From positions 614,786 through 678,785 of the forward strand of contig JAAOMT010000664.1 of assembly GCA_016748015.1 (NCBI GenBank): DNA of 64,000 bases, in the 5' to 3' direction. Below the pieces are notes generated by a model, which was not told the origin of the DNA, ran no database searches, and saw only the letters and a program-made list of their open reading frames with translations. Source of the DNA: Geosiphon pyriformis (taxonomy: Eukaryota; Glomeromycota; Glomeromycetes; Archaeosporales; Geosiphonaceae). The position numbers and the translations under genes are program-made. Numbering within the stretch: position 1 is the first letter of the stretch; every line of letters starts with the position of its first letter. Shown here piece after piece: positions 21,988-35,200 of this stretch.

Positions 21988-23900
21988 TGGTGTTCTTTTA
22001 TGGAAATAATACAACAATAACAACTTCAAAGTGACAATCACATCAAACATAACAACTCTAAAGTATTATCAGTCAATTTACACTTATTGTAAACAATAAT
22101 TTAAAATATGAAATGAAATTATAGTCTTTAAGAAAACATTTTTTCAATATATTAAAAATCAAATCAATAAATATCTTTTTAAAAACTACAATATTACAAA
22201 AGTCAAGTAAAATTTTCTCAAAAATATTATTTACTACTTAAACAGAAATTTAAAAAACATTAGTGCTAAAAGTTGTGTTATTTATTTTGAAAAGCTTGAT
22301 TATAATATTATTATGTTCTGTAAAGAAAAGTATTTTGCCAACTCACAATTTATTTTTGAACTCGAATTTAAACTTAAAACAAGTAGCAAACATAAACAAA
22401 AAAATATACAACCAATTTACACAACACTTAATACACTAAAGACAATTTTTTAATATTTGTAAACACCAGAATAAGAAACTAATTCTATATTACCACTTTC
22501 AATCACACTTTTTTCAGCTTCACTTGCTCAAGTTCAAACACCAAATTCACTACTTAATTATTTTTCAAGACCAGAAAATTTCACATCACCAAAAAGCCTA
22601 ACACAACAGCTTAAATAAATCTTTACTAGTACTAATTTTCTCAATTTCCTAACAGAAAACCAAAGTAATTACTTTAATAACAATAAAAACTTTTCTGAAT
22701 TCACAGAAAAAAAAACTACTGAAAATGAAGATATAAAAGACATAACAATCATCTATATCACAAAAATTACTGAATTTACAGAAAAAAATATTGACATTAG
22801 TCCACAAGAGTGATTCAACAAAATCCAAAAAGCAGGAGATACAAATGAATAAAATACAGCAAAAATATTAAAAACAATCTCATACTTTTTTTAAAAAACA
22901 GCAGAAAAATGGTTTAAAAACTTGACCAAATTTTTTGAAAACTGGCAAGCGTTTAAAGATGCTTTTTTAAAACAATTTATTATCAACAACATCTCTATAA
23001 CTTTTCAAAATTGCTTTTACAATATTAAACAAGAATTATTTAAAACTGTTATAACCTATTTTGGAAGATTTAACAAACTTCTTAGATGAATTCAATAATT
23101 GAAAACTAATAATTACTACTTTAATACTCAGATTTTGGATCAATTTATTGCAAAATTAAAAGACAAACTTATTAAGAAAGTTTGATCACATGTTTCAGAA
23201 AATCTAGTCACTGTTATTTAATATGCTAAAGTCTATGAAATAACAATAGAAAAAGCTAATTGTACCAAATTCATGAATCTTGCAATTGGAAAAACCAGTT
23301 CAACAGCTAAAAAAAATTGATCAATTGACCAAAAAAGTTGAGAATTATTTTACTAATCAACAATAGCAGCAACAACAAAGATATCAATCACTTCAATAAT
23401 AGAATCAAAATAACTATATACTATTACCAAACAATCAATCTCAAAGCTATTACTATTGTAGAATTTCTGAACACTAAAAATAAGATTGCCAAAAAATACA
23501 ATAAGACCAATAATAATAGAATAATTAATGTTATTCTTAACTTTAACAGTCTTATTACTAATTTTTACTACCAGTTTATTATTTATTAAGACCCCAATAC
23601 CAAAACAATTACTATTAACCTGTTCTATAACTCTTTCAACAACAGTCTCAACAATCATTTGCTTAGCAATATTAAATACTTGTTCAAAAATTGATCCAAT
23701 AAAACCAATTTGCATTACAAAATTGGTTTTTTAACAACAATTAATTTAATCCCAACAACCAATTAGTTTTCTAAAATCCAGCTCAGCAAAGATTTGTATA
23801 TTATTATATTTAATCCAGTTATTTCACAATGTCAAAAAAATCTGATTTTCAATAAACTGCACTTTTTGAAAGTAAAAATACAGTTTCAGAACAAAATTTT
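21988..23900 (+). pseudogene. gag: Element C gag
   Basis: Decayed copy of the family B gag. Like B it lacks an in-frame ATG after the PBS. It aligns as YYQSIYTYCKQ, then PNSLLNYFSRPENFTSPKSL, EKWFKNLTKFFENWQAFKDA and FLKQFIINNISITFQNCFYN. The nucleocapsid near 23445 reads YYYCRISEH-stop-K-stop-DC, two Cys/Trp-type losses from CHYCGISGHWKRDC. Many Gln, Trp and Arg codons are stops, and single-base deletions occur (one near 22035). Confidence 0.82.
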
Positions 23901-25760
23901 TTTAATAATACAATTTTATTAACCAGAATTCCTCAAAATACCAACCTTTTAAATATATTCCCATTTAAATTTAAAGTCAATAAATCATCATTTCTACTTA
24001 ATAATGTAGCAGCTAACAAATAAAAAATAATTATAGTAATATATACAGAAGCTAAAATTAAAGGAAAACCAATTCAATTAATCTTAAATAATAAATCTAC
24101 TAAAAGCATTATTACTTATTAGTTAATGCAACAGTTGAAATAAAATGTTAATAGATCAGCCCAAACAGTTATTATTACAGCCAATGATATAAAAAAAACT
24201 CCAGTAAGAAAAATTAACAATTTCTTCTTTACAATTAATAGAATCACTATTCTAATAAAAGTTTTTGTCATAAATATACTCTAATACTAAGCTTTTGTTA
24301 AAAACAATTGGCTTATTAAAACTAATATAAACTTAGACTAGAAAACACAAAAATTAAAAATATTATATTAAGGACAATATACTCAAGTATCTGTTACATG
24401 TGATATATTTAACAAACAATTCAAGAAAGCCTTAGTATTTGAATTTAAAGAAAAAAAAGAAATACAAATTACTAAGACATATATGACTCTTAAATTAACA
24501 TTTAATTGGACCAAAAAAACAGAACAAAAAATCTTTAAAGAAACCAGAAGATAAAATGTTGTTTGATATTCTACACCAGAACTACAGAAACAACTATTTT
24601 ATATTCTACTTAAATGTAAAAACTACAACAAAAAACTTTCATTAATAAAAGCATGTATATTTTCAGAAAAAAATATGAAACACACACCTGTTATTTTTGT
24701 AAAACATACTATAGAAAACAATTTGAATATTCCAAACAAAGTAGAAAATAGAACAATACTCTTTGTTTAATATATATAAAAATACTACCAGAAAAATATA
24801 ACTGGATTAATATTGCAATAAAAAAAATAATCTGTAATCAAATCTGTTAATATGTACTTTTAATTGCAAAAAAAGTAAAAAGAAAAATCTCTTTTAATGT
24901 AATATATAATAGTATTTTTAATAAACTTTACTATTATCTACACAATATTAAAATAATCTATAAACTAGTCATAGTTTTAATTAATAGAAGAACCCAAAAA
25001 AATATATGTCAGATAAAAAAAATAAGTATATTGAATATACAATAAAATTAGCTAGATTTGATTATGAAGATAAAATAAAAACATACTATTAGATTACAAG
25101 TTATGCTTACTTGACTAAAAAAGCTCAAATTCAATAATTAGAGTAAATAAACATTCAGCTATATAAAGAATGTACTATGTTTTGTAATAACAAATGGCAT
25201 TTAAAATGTTATGCAATTAGTATTTTTTTGTTCAACAAAAATAATAAATATGAAATTGAATTTGGAAAACCTAAATCAAAAGAAAAAATTGCAACAACTT
25301 TGATTTATCTTACTGAAAATCAGCTTGCCATACAACTTTAATACTTTAACAACAATAGACAAGGAATAAAATCTAAAAAAGTCTATAAAATAGACGTTGA
25401 ATATGATTTACAATACTTAAGAAAAGACACAACCAAAAATTCTAACAAAGATTAACTTAAAAATTGCTTTTAAAATTTCATTAGAAGCAATAATTCAAAT
25501 TGTTTTCTGATTATTATTGGCAAGCAAAAAATCAATGTTAAAGAAGAAATTATAGATACAGAATACACTAAAAACATTATAATTCTGTTATAAAATGAAA
25601 CTGACAAACCATTCAAAATTGAACATGCTGAAAAAATTGTTTAAGCAATCTATCTACTCTTAATTAACATTTCGAGTTTACAATTAGTTAACAACAGAGA
25701 ACAATTAAGAAAAAGTGAAAGAAGAATCCAAAATTTTGGTTCAACTAAATAATTCACAGT
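23901..25760 (+). pseudogene. Element C protease, Cys-rich region and dUTPase
   Basis: Protease near 24060: KPIQLILNNKSTKSIIT, so Asp-Ser-Gly has become Asn-Asn-Lys. The Cys-rich region is recognisable near 24580-24730 and 25120-25210 (ECTMFCNN). dUTPase at about 25380-25740: KKVYKIDVEYDLQYLRKDTT (motif 1, Ala-Gly to Val-Glu), EEIIDTEYTKNIIILL (motif 3), AIYLLLINIS (motif 4), KSERRIQNFGSTK (motif 5). A one-base loss in an A run near 25530 shifts motif 2 relative to motif 3. All changes fit transitions from the B-like ancestor. Confidence 0.8.
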
Positions 25761-27144
25761 TCCAATAAATATAGCTTTTAATGCACAGAATAAATCTTAT
25801 CAGATTCTTTGATTTTTTTAATCATTACTATTTCATCTTTTGGAGAACATCATAAAATTTACACTTGTCTAAAATTAACATTTACTTAACAAATCTTCAA
25901 ATCAAATGAACAAATCTGTTTAAAACATGAAATTTCAATCCCAAATGTTTATATTCTAAAAGAAATAAAGAAATTCCAAGTTATATTTTATAACTTCAAC
26001 GATTATTCCATTATTTTATTAAATAAAATAGAAATTAGAATTATATATAACAATATCTTTCAAGATAAAACCTCTCAAATTGTTTGTAATTTCATCGAAA
26101 TTGTAAGACATATCCTATTTTCAAATCCAAACATCATTCTTATTACTAAAAACTATCATATTTTAGAAGAAAAACTCTTTTAAATCAACATGAGTTTTTT
26201 GAAACTCCAACAACAAAGACAATTAAAACAGTTAATTGCTAAATATGCTGATATATTTGCCAAAAACAATAATAATTTGAGAAAAACTAATATTGTGTAA
26301 CACTAGATCCATACAAAAGATATCTTATTGAAATATTAATAGATTTACTAAGTTCTACTAGCTAGTTACCAATTTATTAAGAAAAAAGTTTAATAAATAC
26401 TTAATAATAGTTTTATTTAATCATCAAAAAGCCCTAAGGTCTCATCTGTAATCCTTGTGAAAAAAAAAATAGCAAAATCAGATTTTGTGTAAACTATTAA
26501 CAACTGAATAGTATCACAATTAGAGATGTCTATTTACTATTGAAAATTGACAACATGCTAGATATTCTGAAAAAAGCCAAATTTTTTTCAATTTTAAACT
26601 TAAAAAGCAGGTACTGGCAAGTTAAAATGAATTCCAAAAACTGTCCCAAAACAGCATTTACTATTTAAGAAAAAATTACAAGTTTAATGTAATGCCTTTT
26701 GGATTTTATAATATACCAGCAACATTTCAAAGACTTATAAATATTGTTGATGAAGGGCTTTTATGGCAATTAATAATTGTTTACTTAAATAACACTAATG
26801 TATACTCTTCAAGTTTTAAAGCTTATTTAATCTACTTGTAAAAAGTTTTTCAATAATTATAAAAAGCAGAATTAAAATTGAACATCAAAAAGTATTACTT
26901 TAAAAAAACAAATTTGATCTTCCTTGAACACATTGTTAACAAAAATAGAGTTCAATCCAATTCAGAAACAATTAGTGCTGTTAAGAATTTTAAAGTTCTT
27001 TAAAATACTATAAAACTAAGAAGATTTATAAAATTAGCTTTTTATTACCAAAAATTCATTAAAAAATTTTTTGAAATTGCTAAACTACTTAATTATCTAA
27101 CTAATAAGAACATAAAATACCAATAAATACAAGTTCAACAACAA
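25761..27144 (+). pseudogene. RT: Element C reverse transcriptase
   Basis: Linker and RT of C: ADIFAKNNNNLRKTNIV near 26250, then KAKFFSILNLKSRYWQVKMN near 26573, YKFNVMPFGFYNIPATFQRL near 26675, and catalytic box LIIVYLNNTNVYSSS near 26775 (YLDD to YLNN). The Trp codon that is TGA in B (GLL-stop-KS) is TGG here (GLLWQL), which helps to show that B's stops are mutations. The RT is cut at 27144 by solo LTR G and resumes at 28524. Confidence 0.85.
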
Positions 27145-28523
27145 TATTACTAGTGGTTTTTGTCAATATTTGAAAATATTTCTTAGTTCAACTGGTAATA
27201 CATATTACCATAATTATATTATTAACTATAGTATATTATAAGTGTATAGACTATTTCAGTAGGTAGAAGAATGAAAGAGAATATATGATAAAGTCATTAA
27301 AAGTAAAAAAAAGTATTGTTATTATTATTTGTTTTTGGACAAAAACCAGTTTTAGGTATTTTAAAGAAAAAAAAAAGTCATATCTCTTTATATATATTAG
27401 AAATACAACCAACAACATAAGTAAAACCAACTATTCTAAGAAATACATAATCAGAATTCTTTTAATTAGTTATTAAAAGAGTGTAATGTTCAAATGCTCA
27501 GCTTTGAAAGTAAAGTTAAAGAAATTATAAAAGAGTCATAAAAGTAAAAACATGACTGAAATAAATTTTGATTAAACTTTTTATTGTTGAAATCACTTTC
27601 TAACAATATGATATTTTATTACTTATTTTAATATTTTAACAACTTGTTTAGTAAAACAAGACTTAATAGTAATAACACATAATTTAAAAGATTAAAAGTA
27701 ATAAAAAAACTTGAAATAGTAATAACAAGTAGATAAGAAGTTATAATAATGTAATTTCAAATAGTAATAAGAAATATGTAAAAAGCATACTTGAAATTGT
27801 AATAACAAGTATTTAGAGCATAAGAAAAAAAAAAAGAATAAAGTATAAAGAAAAGAACTAATTGCTTACTATAAAACTATAGCAAAAAGTTGGCTCAGTA
27901 TTTAACTGATACTTTTTTGAGCTGACAAAAAAGCTATATATATAGCTAAATTATATCAGATCTACATACTATATTAAGACTATTTAAAATACATCAATTA
28001 TTTATATACATTAAATTAATTAATTTGTGATAAGCTTACTCGATTTGTTATTTATCTAAAAGCTAGTAATTTAGATGATTAGATTTAGATGGCTGGATCT
28101 AAAACATTAATCATAAATCAATAATACTAATTGTGATTATAATCAATTAATTACATTTTTTGGTAATCACTTTTAACTATTAATCACAGATTTGAAATGT
28201 TAGATTGTTTTAATAAGAGCATATAAAAATCTTGGAGCATAATAAAGCCTGTTGTTATTAAATTACATATGTCAATCATTTATTTTCATTGGTGTTTCTT
28301 AGTTTGTCAAGGTTTTTTTGTATCCAATTTAGTTAAACTGTTGAATTGTGTCATATTTTTTTGTTATAATTAAACTGATTGCTGATTATTTATTTTCAAA
28401 TTGCCAGCTGATTTTGTTAATTAAGTGTAATAATATAGGTCTTTTTCACATGGTTTTGATATTAATTTTTATTGTATCTATTGTAATTTTTGTATTAAAA
28501 AGTGTAAAATTTTTTTGGTAACA
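27145..28523. mobile_element. Solo LTR G inside element C
   Basis: A 1379-bp insertion beginning TATTACTAGTGG and ending TTGGTAACA, flanked by the 4-bp duplication ACAA (27141-27144 and 28524-28527). Removing it joins C's pol (QVQQQ to QQAFDTLKEKF). No internal coding region is seen, so it is a solo LTR. It contains imperfect repeats of AAATAGTAATAACAAGTA between about 27640 and 27800, and a TATATATAGC box near 27935, suggesting plus-strand U3. It is strongly AT-shifted, like its host C. An AT-rich open stretch at 27285-27476 is not a recognisable gene. Confidence 0.82.
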
Positions 28524-30300
28524 ACAAGCATTTGATACTCTTAAAGAAAAATTTACCACAGCCTCAATTCTTACATATTTAGATTTTAGTAAAAGATTTT
28601 AGTTGGCCATTAATGTTTTATACATAGCTTTTGATATCATTCTATTATAATTAAATAACAATAACAATAAATGAATAATTTTTTATGTTAGTAGAACTTT
28701 CAAACCAATTGAACTTAAATATAGATCTACCAAATTAGAAACAACAGTTATTATTTGGGTTTTAAAACACTTTTAACAATATCTTTAAAATAAATCTCAA
28801 TTTAATATAATTACAGATAACATTAGTCTTAAATAGCTCAACAAAAAAAACTTTGAACTTAGTACTAAACAATTCTAATGGTCTAATTTTTTAACAAACT
28901 ACAAATACATTATTTATTACAAACCAAATAAATTATATACAAATGTAGATAGTCTTTTTAGAATGAGACAAGATTAGAATTAACACCAATAACCTACCAA
29001 CTTAACAATAATCAACAAATAAAACAATAGATACCAAAAACTACAACAATATTAAAAACTATCTGAAAACTCTCACCATATCAGAAAATTGGGTTTTAAC
29101 TAAAAAACACTGATTACAACACCAATTCAAACAATATTTCTTGTATTACAACAAAATCTATTATTAAAACTGCCAAAATCTAACAAATTTACTTAGATTA
29201 GTCCAACAAAATAAAAAAAAACAATCTTATACAACATGTATACAAACTCTTTATCAAAACATCTAAGAAAAAACAACACAATACAAAAAACATTAGAACA
29301 TTATTTTTGGTCTTACATGTATCAAGACATTTAATAGTATATAGAGTTATGTAATAGTTGTCAAAGAAAAGAAGGAACTTACCTTACTAAACCTTTAAAT
29401 CCAATCAAAGTTGAACAATTTTTTGACAAAGTAGAAATTAATTTGGTCAAATTATTATCTATTACCACTTAAAAAAACTGTTATATTGCAATTGTAGTAG
29501 ATTATCTCACCAAATGGCCCAAAACCAGAGTCATTCAATAAGCAAATGTAAAATCAGTAACAAATTTCATTTATGAATACATTATTTGTAGACACAGATG
29601 TTCAATTAAACTTTTATTTGATTAAGAAACACATTTTGTAAACAACATAATACAAGAAATTTGTGAACAATTTAACATTAAAAAATCTTTATTATCACTC
29701 TACCACCCACAAACAAATGAACTGATAGAACAATTTAACCAAATATTATGTAAATTATTAGCCAAAGTCTTAATTAATTTTAAGCAAAAATAGAATATCT
29801 TTATTTTATTAGTGTTATTAACATATAAAACACTAAAACAAGATATTATAAAACACATATTTTTTGATTTAACTTATAAAATAACAGCAATATTATCAAT
29901 TAATTTCACTATATAAACATATTCTGTACAATTAATCAATGAAAAAAACTTTTAAGAAACACTTCAATAAAAAACTTATACTTTTTTTAATAATTTAAAA
30001 AAAAAATAACAAATAACAGTTATTTATATTAAATATTCTCAAGCTTAACAAAAAAAATGACATGACAACAAATTTCTATTAGTCACCAACAAATTTAAAG
30101 TTGGAAACAAAGTTTTTTTATACAGAACTAAGACTAAAAAACAATAGAATAGAAAATTTGAACATAAATAGAACAGACCATTTTATATTTATAAAATTCT
30201 AGACAATAAATCATATAAATTAAGACTTGATAACAAAGTCTTAGCAAAAATTGCACATGAAAATTAATTGAAATATTATTATTTTTTAAATCATTAATTT
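28524..30300 (+). pseudogene. Element C RNase H and integrase
   Basis: Resumes after G with QQAFDTLKEKFTTASILTYL. RNase H is about 28600-28980 (ELKYRSTKLETTVIIWVLKH). Integrase is about 29230-30280: TMYTNSLSKHLRKNN, then LCNSCQRKEG (CC of HHCC kept), VEINLVKLL (Asp to Asn), LLFDXETHFVNNIIQEICEQ and LIEQFNQILC (Glu kept). C-terminal KFKVGNKVFLYRTKTKKQ is kept. The frame is broken throughout by TAA and TAG at Gln codons. Confidence 0.83.
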
Positions 30301-30603
30301 TACAAATTAGTATATATTTCTTTTTAATTAATCTTAAAGATATTCTCCAAAACTTAGAACCAATAGTTATAATAAAACAACAACCAAAATTAAACATTTA
30401 ATCTAATATTAACATAATGTTCATTTAAAATAAATAATATAAAACAAAAATAGTAAATAATCACCAAAAAAATCCAAAAACCAAAAATATATAAAAATCC
30501 AATACCAAAAATATTTTCATATTTTTTTTCAAATTTTTTTTTCAAATTTTTTTTTTTTTCAAATCTTTTAAATTTTATTTGCAATTATACTAATTTTATC
30601 ATA

Positions 30604-31290
30604 ATTATTCCATAAAATATTCAAAAAATATTTCAGAAATTAATATTAACTTTGAAAACATTTCTCGACTTATCTATAACAATTAATAAAAGTCAAATTA
30701 ATTACACCCAAAAAAAAACTACAATACCAATAGTAAATAATTTGCAGAATTATTATTTTTATAGAAAAAACACAAGAAATTATTTTGAAAGTCAATTATC
30801 AAAACTTTTGAAGCAAGCTTTAAAAGAAAAATTTTTATTCACTTTTATTAACATTTTACCAAATGCCATAACTTAAAAAAAATCTCTGCAGTATCTTAAT
30901 GAACAAAATAATGAATATACTCTTATATATAAATATTTTTATATTAGAAAAACATTTTATGAACAAACTAGAACTTGCAGCAACAAATCTCACTTTTAAA
31001 ACTATACAAAAACAAATTCACAATAAATTTAAAACAGCAGCTAGACCAACAAACACTTGTTATAAATTCAGAACAGCACTTAGACTCTATGATTTTTTTA
31101 ATACTTGCAAAAATATTTTACAAAATCCAATACTCTAACCAATGAAGATTCAATACATTGGTAAACTCACAAAACTAAAATTTTAACAATTTTCAGACCA
31201 AATTACCAAGATTATTTTAAACTATTATCTTAATATTACAATAATGCTTGGACTTTGACAGAGTTCAGTTTTAAAAAAAAATTATGTTAC
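30604..31290 (+). pseudogene. Element C third ORF
   Basis: Decayed copy of B's third ORF: the start reads IPQNIQKISQKLIL after undoing one stop, then YYFYRKNTRNYFESQLSKLL, YKYFYIRKTFYEQ and ATNLTFKTIQKQIHNKFKTA, with YKFRTALRLYDFFNTCKNIL. Long stretches stay open even though C's pol is full of stops. Function unknown. Confidence 0.75.
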
Positions 31291-32228
31291 CAGTAAAATT
31301 TAGCTATTAATTAACATAAAATTATTTTTATAATTTTTATTATTAATTAGCATATATTAATATTAAATTATTACTTATTATTTAATCAAATTATTAAATA
31401 TTACTATTTAATAATAACTTGATTTATATAATAGAAATTAGAATAATCAAACTACCCAATACCCCAAACTATGTAACATTTAAGAATTTGCCAAAATTTG
31501 TAAAAATTTGCTAAAATAATGAATAATTTACCAAAATAATGAATAGTTTATTGAAATAACTTGTAATTCATTAAAATTACAGCAAAGAAAAAAGTTTAAG
31601 TTCTTAGACTAGTATTACAACAAATTATATAAAAAAAGAGCTTCTTTCTTCAAAGAAATATATTTTATCTTACTCAAAATCATCTTAATTTGAATTAATT
31701 GGCTTTACAAAAAAGTAATAAAAACACCAAATACTTAAAAACCAAATTTCTTAACTATTTATGAAATTTTCCTGAAATTCAACTAATATTTTGAAATTAA
31801 TTAACTACCAATTTCAGTAATCTGTTAGTAATTTCAGGTCTGAATAAAAAACAATTTCTTTAACAAAATTCTATTTTTTTTATATTTTTTATATTTTTTT
31901 ATATTTTTCTTATTATAATCATTAGAGTAGCCTACAGATGAGATTCCTGTAGAAAAGTTAACTTTTATAGCAAAGTAATTACATATTTTTACTAAGCTTT
32001 CAAATAAACAATTTCTGAAAAAAAATTGACTTTTACTATAAAGTAACTATATACAATAATTGGTATGGAATTGGCTATTCTACTTATAAATTCAACAGTT
32101 TAAATTATAAGAAATAATTTAAAAATAAATTCAGTTATCAGAGATTCAATAACTTTTAATAAATATGAATTCATAACAAACAAGTATTAACAACATTCTA
32201 AAAAAAAAACCAAAAATTTTTGGTAACA
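31285..32228 (+). repeat. Element C 3' LTR
   Basis: A 944-bp LTR from TGTTACCAGTAAAATT to TTTGGTAACA, preceded by a decayed polypurine tract (GAGTTCAGTTTTAAAAAAAA, where B has GAGCTCAGTCTTGAGAAGG). Immediately after it comes internal sequence of D (ATGATTATAACATGAAT), so ATGA may be C's 4-bp target copy. Confidence 0.9.
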
Positions 32229-35200
32229 ATGATTATAACATGAATAAATTAGCCATTAACTTCTTTAAATTCACAAAAAAAAAGAAAAAAACCAAGAGTA
32301 ATTTCATTATAGAATCCAATAAAGTTTCTACATTAATTTTTAATAACAATAAGCCACTAAAGACTAAAGTTTTTAAGAATTCTCTAAAGTTAGAATCTTT
32401 AGAAATTGTACAAAAATCTGAACCCTATTTTGTTGTCAAAAATCTTATGAAAACTCTAGTTCACATTACTTTTGGCCAGTTAATAACTTATTTAAAAAAA
32501 TTTTTACAAATTATTAATCTCAAAAAAAAAACACCAAAAACTAATAAGTACTTTTATCAAGCTGAATTCACTAATAATAGTAATGTCACTCCTCTAATTT
32601 GCAAAGTTCAAGTAATTGATTATTTTATTGATTTGATCTTAAACAGTAAATTATTTATTAGTGTCATTGTTAAACACTTTTTTGAAGTTATTAGCAAAAA
32701 AATTGATAAACTTTTGACTCAGTCTATAACCAATATATATAATAACAAAAAGAAAAGTCTTGATATAACCAAAGCTGTTTTTGTCTACATTAATAACATT
32801 AGCATTGAAACTGACATGAAAGTTTTAAAAGCAAAAAAATATACTATTATTGTTGGTAATAAATAATTTAAGAAAACCAAAGTCTTATTTGACTATGAAC
32901 TATATAAATTAATTATTAGATATAGTAAGAAGCTTATTGTAGTTAAATATTATTATTGAACAACACTTCTAATACTCAAGCAGAACCAAGAAGAAGAACA
33001 ATTAAATAAATCAGATAATAAAAAAAACAATGAAGAAAAAAAACAAAAAAAAACTGCTGAATTTGCCTATACTATCTTTACTAGTAATAACAAATCACTA
33101 AATAATATTAAAACTGATAAAAAAAGAATTATTGTAAATAGCAAATTAATCTGTTAGCTTTACTATGATATCTTTAAAAAAATTTTTAATAGAAAACCTG
33201 GCAAAAAAACCAAATACAATTATTAATAGCATAGTTTTTATGCCTAGTACTAGTGCAATAAATCTTTGTATTTTCTTAGTAATGAATACAAATTTTGTCT
33301 AATCTATTACAAAGATTGAGAACCCATTAGTTTAATATTCAGAGAAAAAATAAAAGAAGTATAAAAGTTTTTTAAGAATAAATTACCTAAAATTTAATCA
33401 CTAATTATAAAACAAAAAAAATCTTTTTCAAAAAAAAAAAAATAAACCAAATAAAAAACCTTGAATTTATACAAGAAACCAAGAGCAAATAGGTTTTTTA
33501 ATTGTAGTAATATCTAAAAAAATAGAACTCTATGCTTTTATGTTAACTATTACTAATTAAATACTATTACTGAAAAAGATATATATCTACTTTCTAAAAT
33601 TGATACAATATTAAACCAATTCAATAGTGCTGCTTTTTTTTCAACTAATGATTTAACTGTTGGATTTTAACAAGTAAAAATAAATCCAAAAAAACTGCTT
33701 TTATTACCAAGTATAGCACTTATAAATTTACTATTATGCTTTTTGGTCTTATTAATGCTTTTCTTACTTTTCAATATCTAATAGACAAAGTATTTGAATC
33801 AGTAAAAAATAACTTTGTTTTAATTTATTTGAACAACATAATAATATATTCAAAAATCTAAAATAAATACTTTAAATATTTACAAAAAGTTTTTGATCTT
33901 CTTAAAAATACTGGTCTTAAAATCAATTCAATCAAATTTTTTTGAACAACAATTTACTCAGTTTTTTGGTTATTTTATTATAAAAGATGGAATTTTTTTT
34001 AATCCAATCAAAGTCAAAAAAATTTAAAATATTAAACAATCAATAAACATTCATAAACTATGCTCTTTTCTTGGTTTGGTATTTTATTATCAAAAGTTTG
34101 TTAAAGATTTCTCCAAAATTGCCTTTCTTTTTAATTAGCTATTTAAAAAAACTGGTAATTATTACTGGAATACACATCAGCAAAAAATCTTTGAAACTCT
34201 GAAAAAAAACTAGTTACTAAACCAATTTTTATGCAATTTAATCTGAACCAATTTTTTATTTTTTACACTAATACATCTGGTTTTAGACTTAGTATTGTTT
34301 TCTTTCAAAAAAATAAAGATAACAAAAAACATATTATAGCTTATACCAGTTAATTACTTTTTTTAGCAGAGCAAAACTACTTAATTACTAAACAAAAATA
34401 ACTGACAATAGTATAGATTACTAGTTATTGGAATAAATATTTTTTTGGTATCAAATTCTTAATAGTAACAAATCATTAAGCTTTGATTTGGCTATATAAA
34501 AAAAAGAACCTGGAACACAAAAAAATAACTTACTAGATACTCCATTTGAATGAATTTAACTATAATATACAATATTGTAAAAAAGCTCATTATCAAAATA
34601 TTAATGCTTTTTTTAGACTTATTATTCAGTAATAGTACAATTTTTCTAAATCAAATCAATCTAATTATTAATAAATCTTTCTTAAAAAAAATATAATAAT
34701 AGACTTAAACAACTACTTTGTTTTAATGAAATTTTTAAATAAAGAACAATACCTATTAGACTATACTCAACAGCAAAAAAAACATTTACAAAAACAATCA
34801 AGTTTTTATTTAATTTACCAGAACTAATTATACAAAAAAAATAAAAAAAATTCTGACTGTTCTTAAAGAGTTATTAAATTTAAAAAAAAATTGTGATCTA
34901 TAATATGCATACTAATTTATTAGTTAAACACTTTAGAAAAACTAAAACAATTCAAAAAATTTTCACTCATTATTATTGGTCTATCTTAAGAAAAAACATT
35001 GTTAAATATATTAAAATCTGTAATATCTGTTAAAAAAAACTCCCCCCCCCCCAATTGTAAAGAAGACATTCATCCAATTTTTGTTGATTAACTATTTAAC
35101 AAAATTGGTATAGATGTTGTTAGATTTTTAACCATAATTTTTAATAACAATAGATATATTATTACAGTTATTAACTATCTTATAAAGTAGATAGAAACAA

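Larger units (their letters stand above)
11275..32228 (+). mobile_element. Element C: decayed Ty3/gypsy of family B with dUTPase (interrupted)
   Basis: A family B copy on the plus strand that contains element B (11945-21831) in its 5' LTR and solo LTR G (27145-28523) in its pol. The left 54 bases of its 5' LTR are displaced by A', beyond the window. Its 3' LTR ends at 32228 and runs straight into internal sequence of D, so C was inserted into D. Every domain aligns with B, but with heavy C-to-T and G-to-A change and single-base indels in A runs. Confidence 0.9.

Noticed and set aside
23353-23734. Overlapping open frames on both strands in C gag
   Set aside because: Both are off the gag frame defined by alignment with B; they are chance frames in AT-rich decayed sequence.
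27180-27290. Possible tRNA-like stretch (TAGTTCAACTGGTAATAC) in solo LTR G
   Set aside because: The A-box-like text is not followed by a B box or a cloverleaf I can pair; it is AT-rich LTR sequence.
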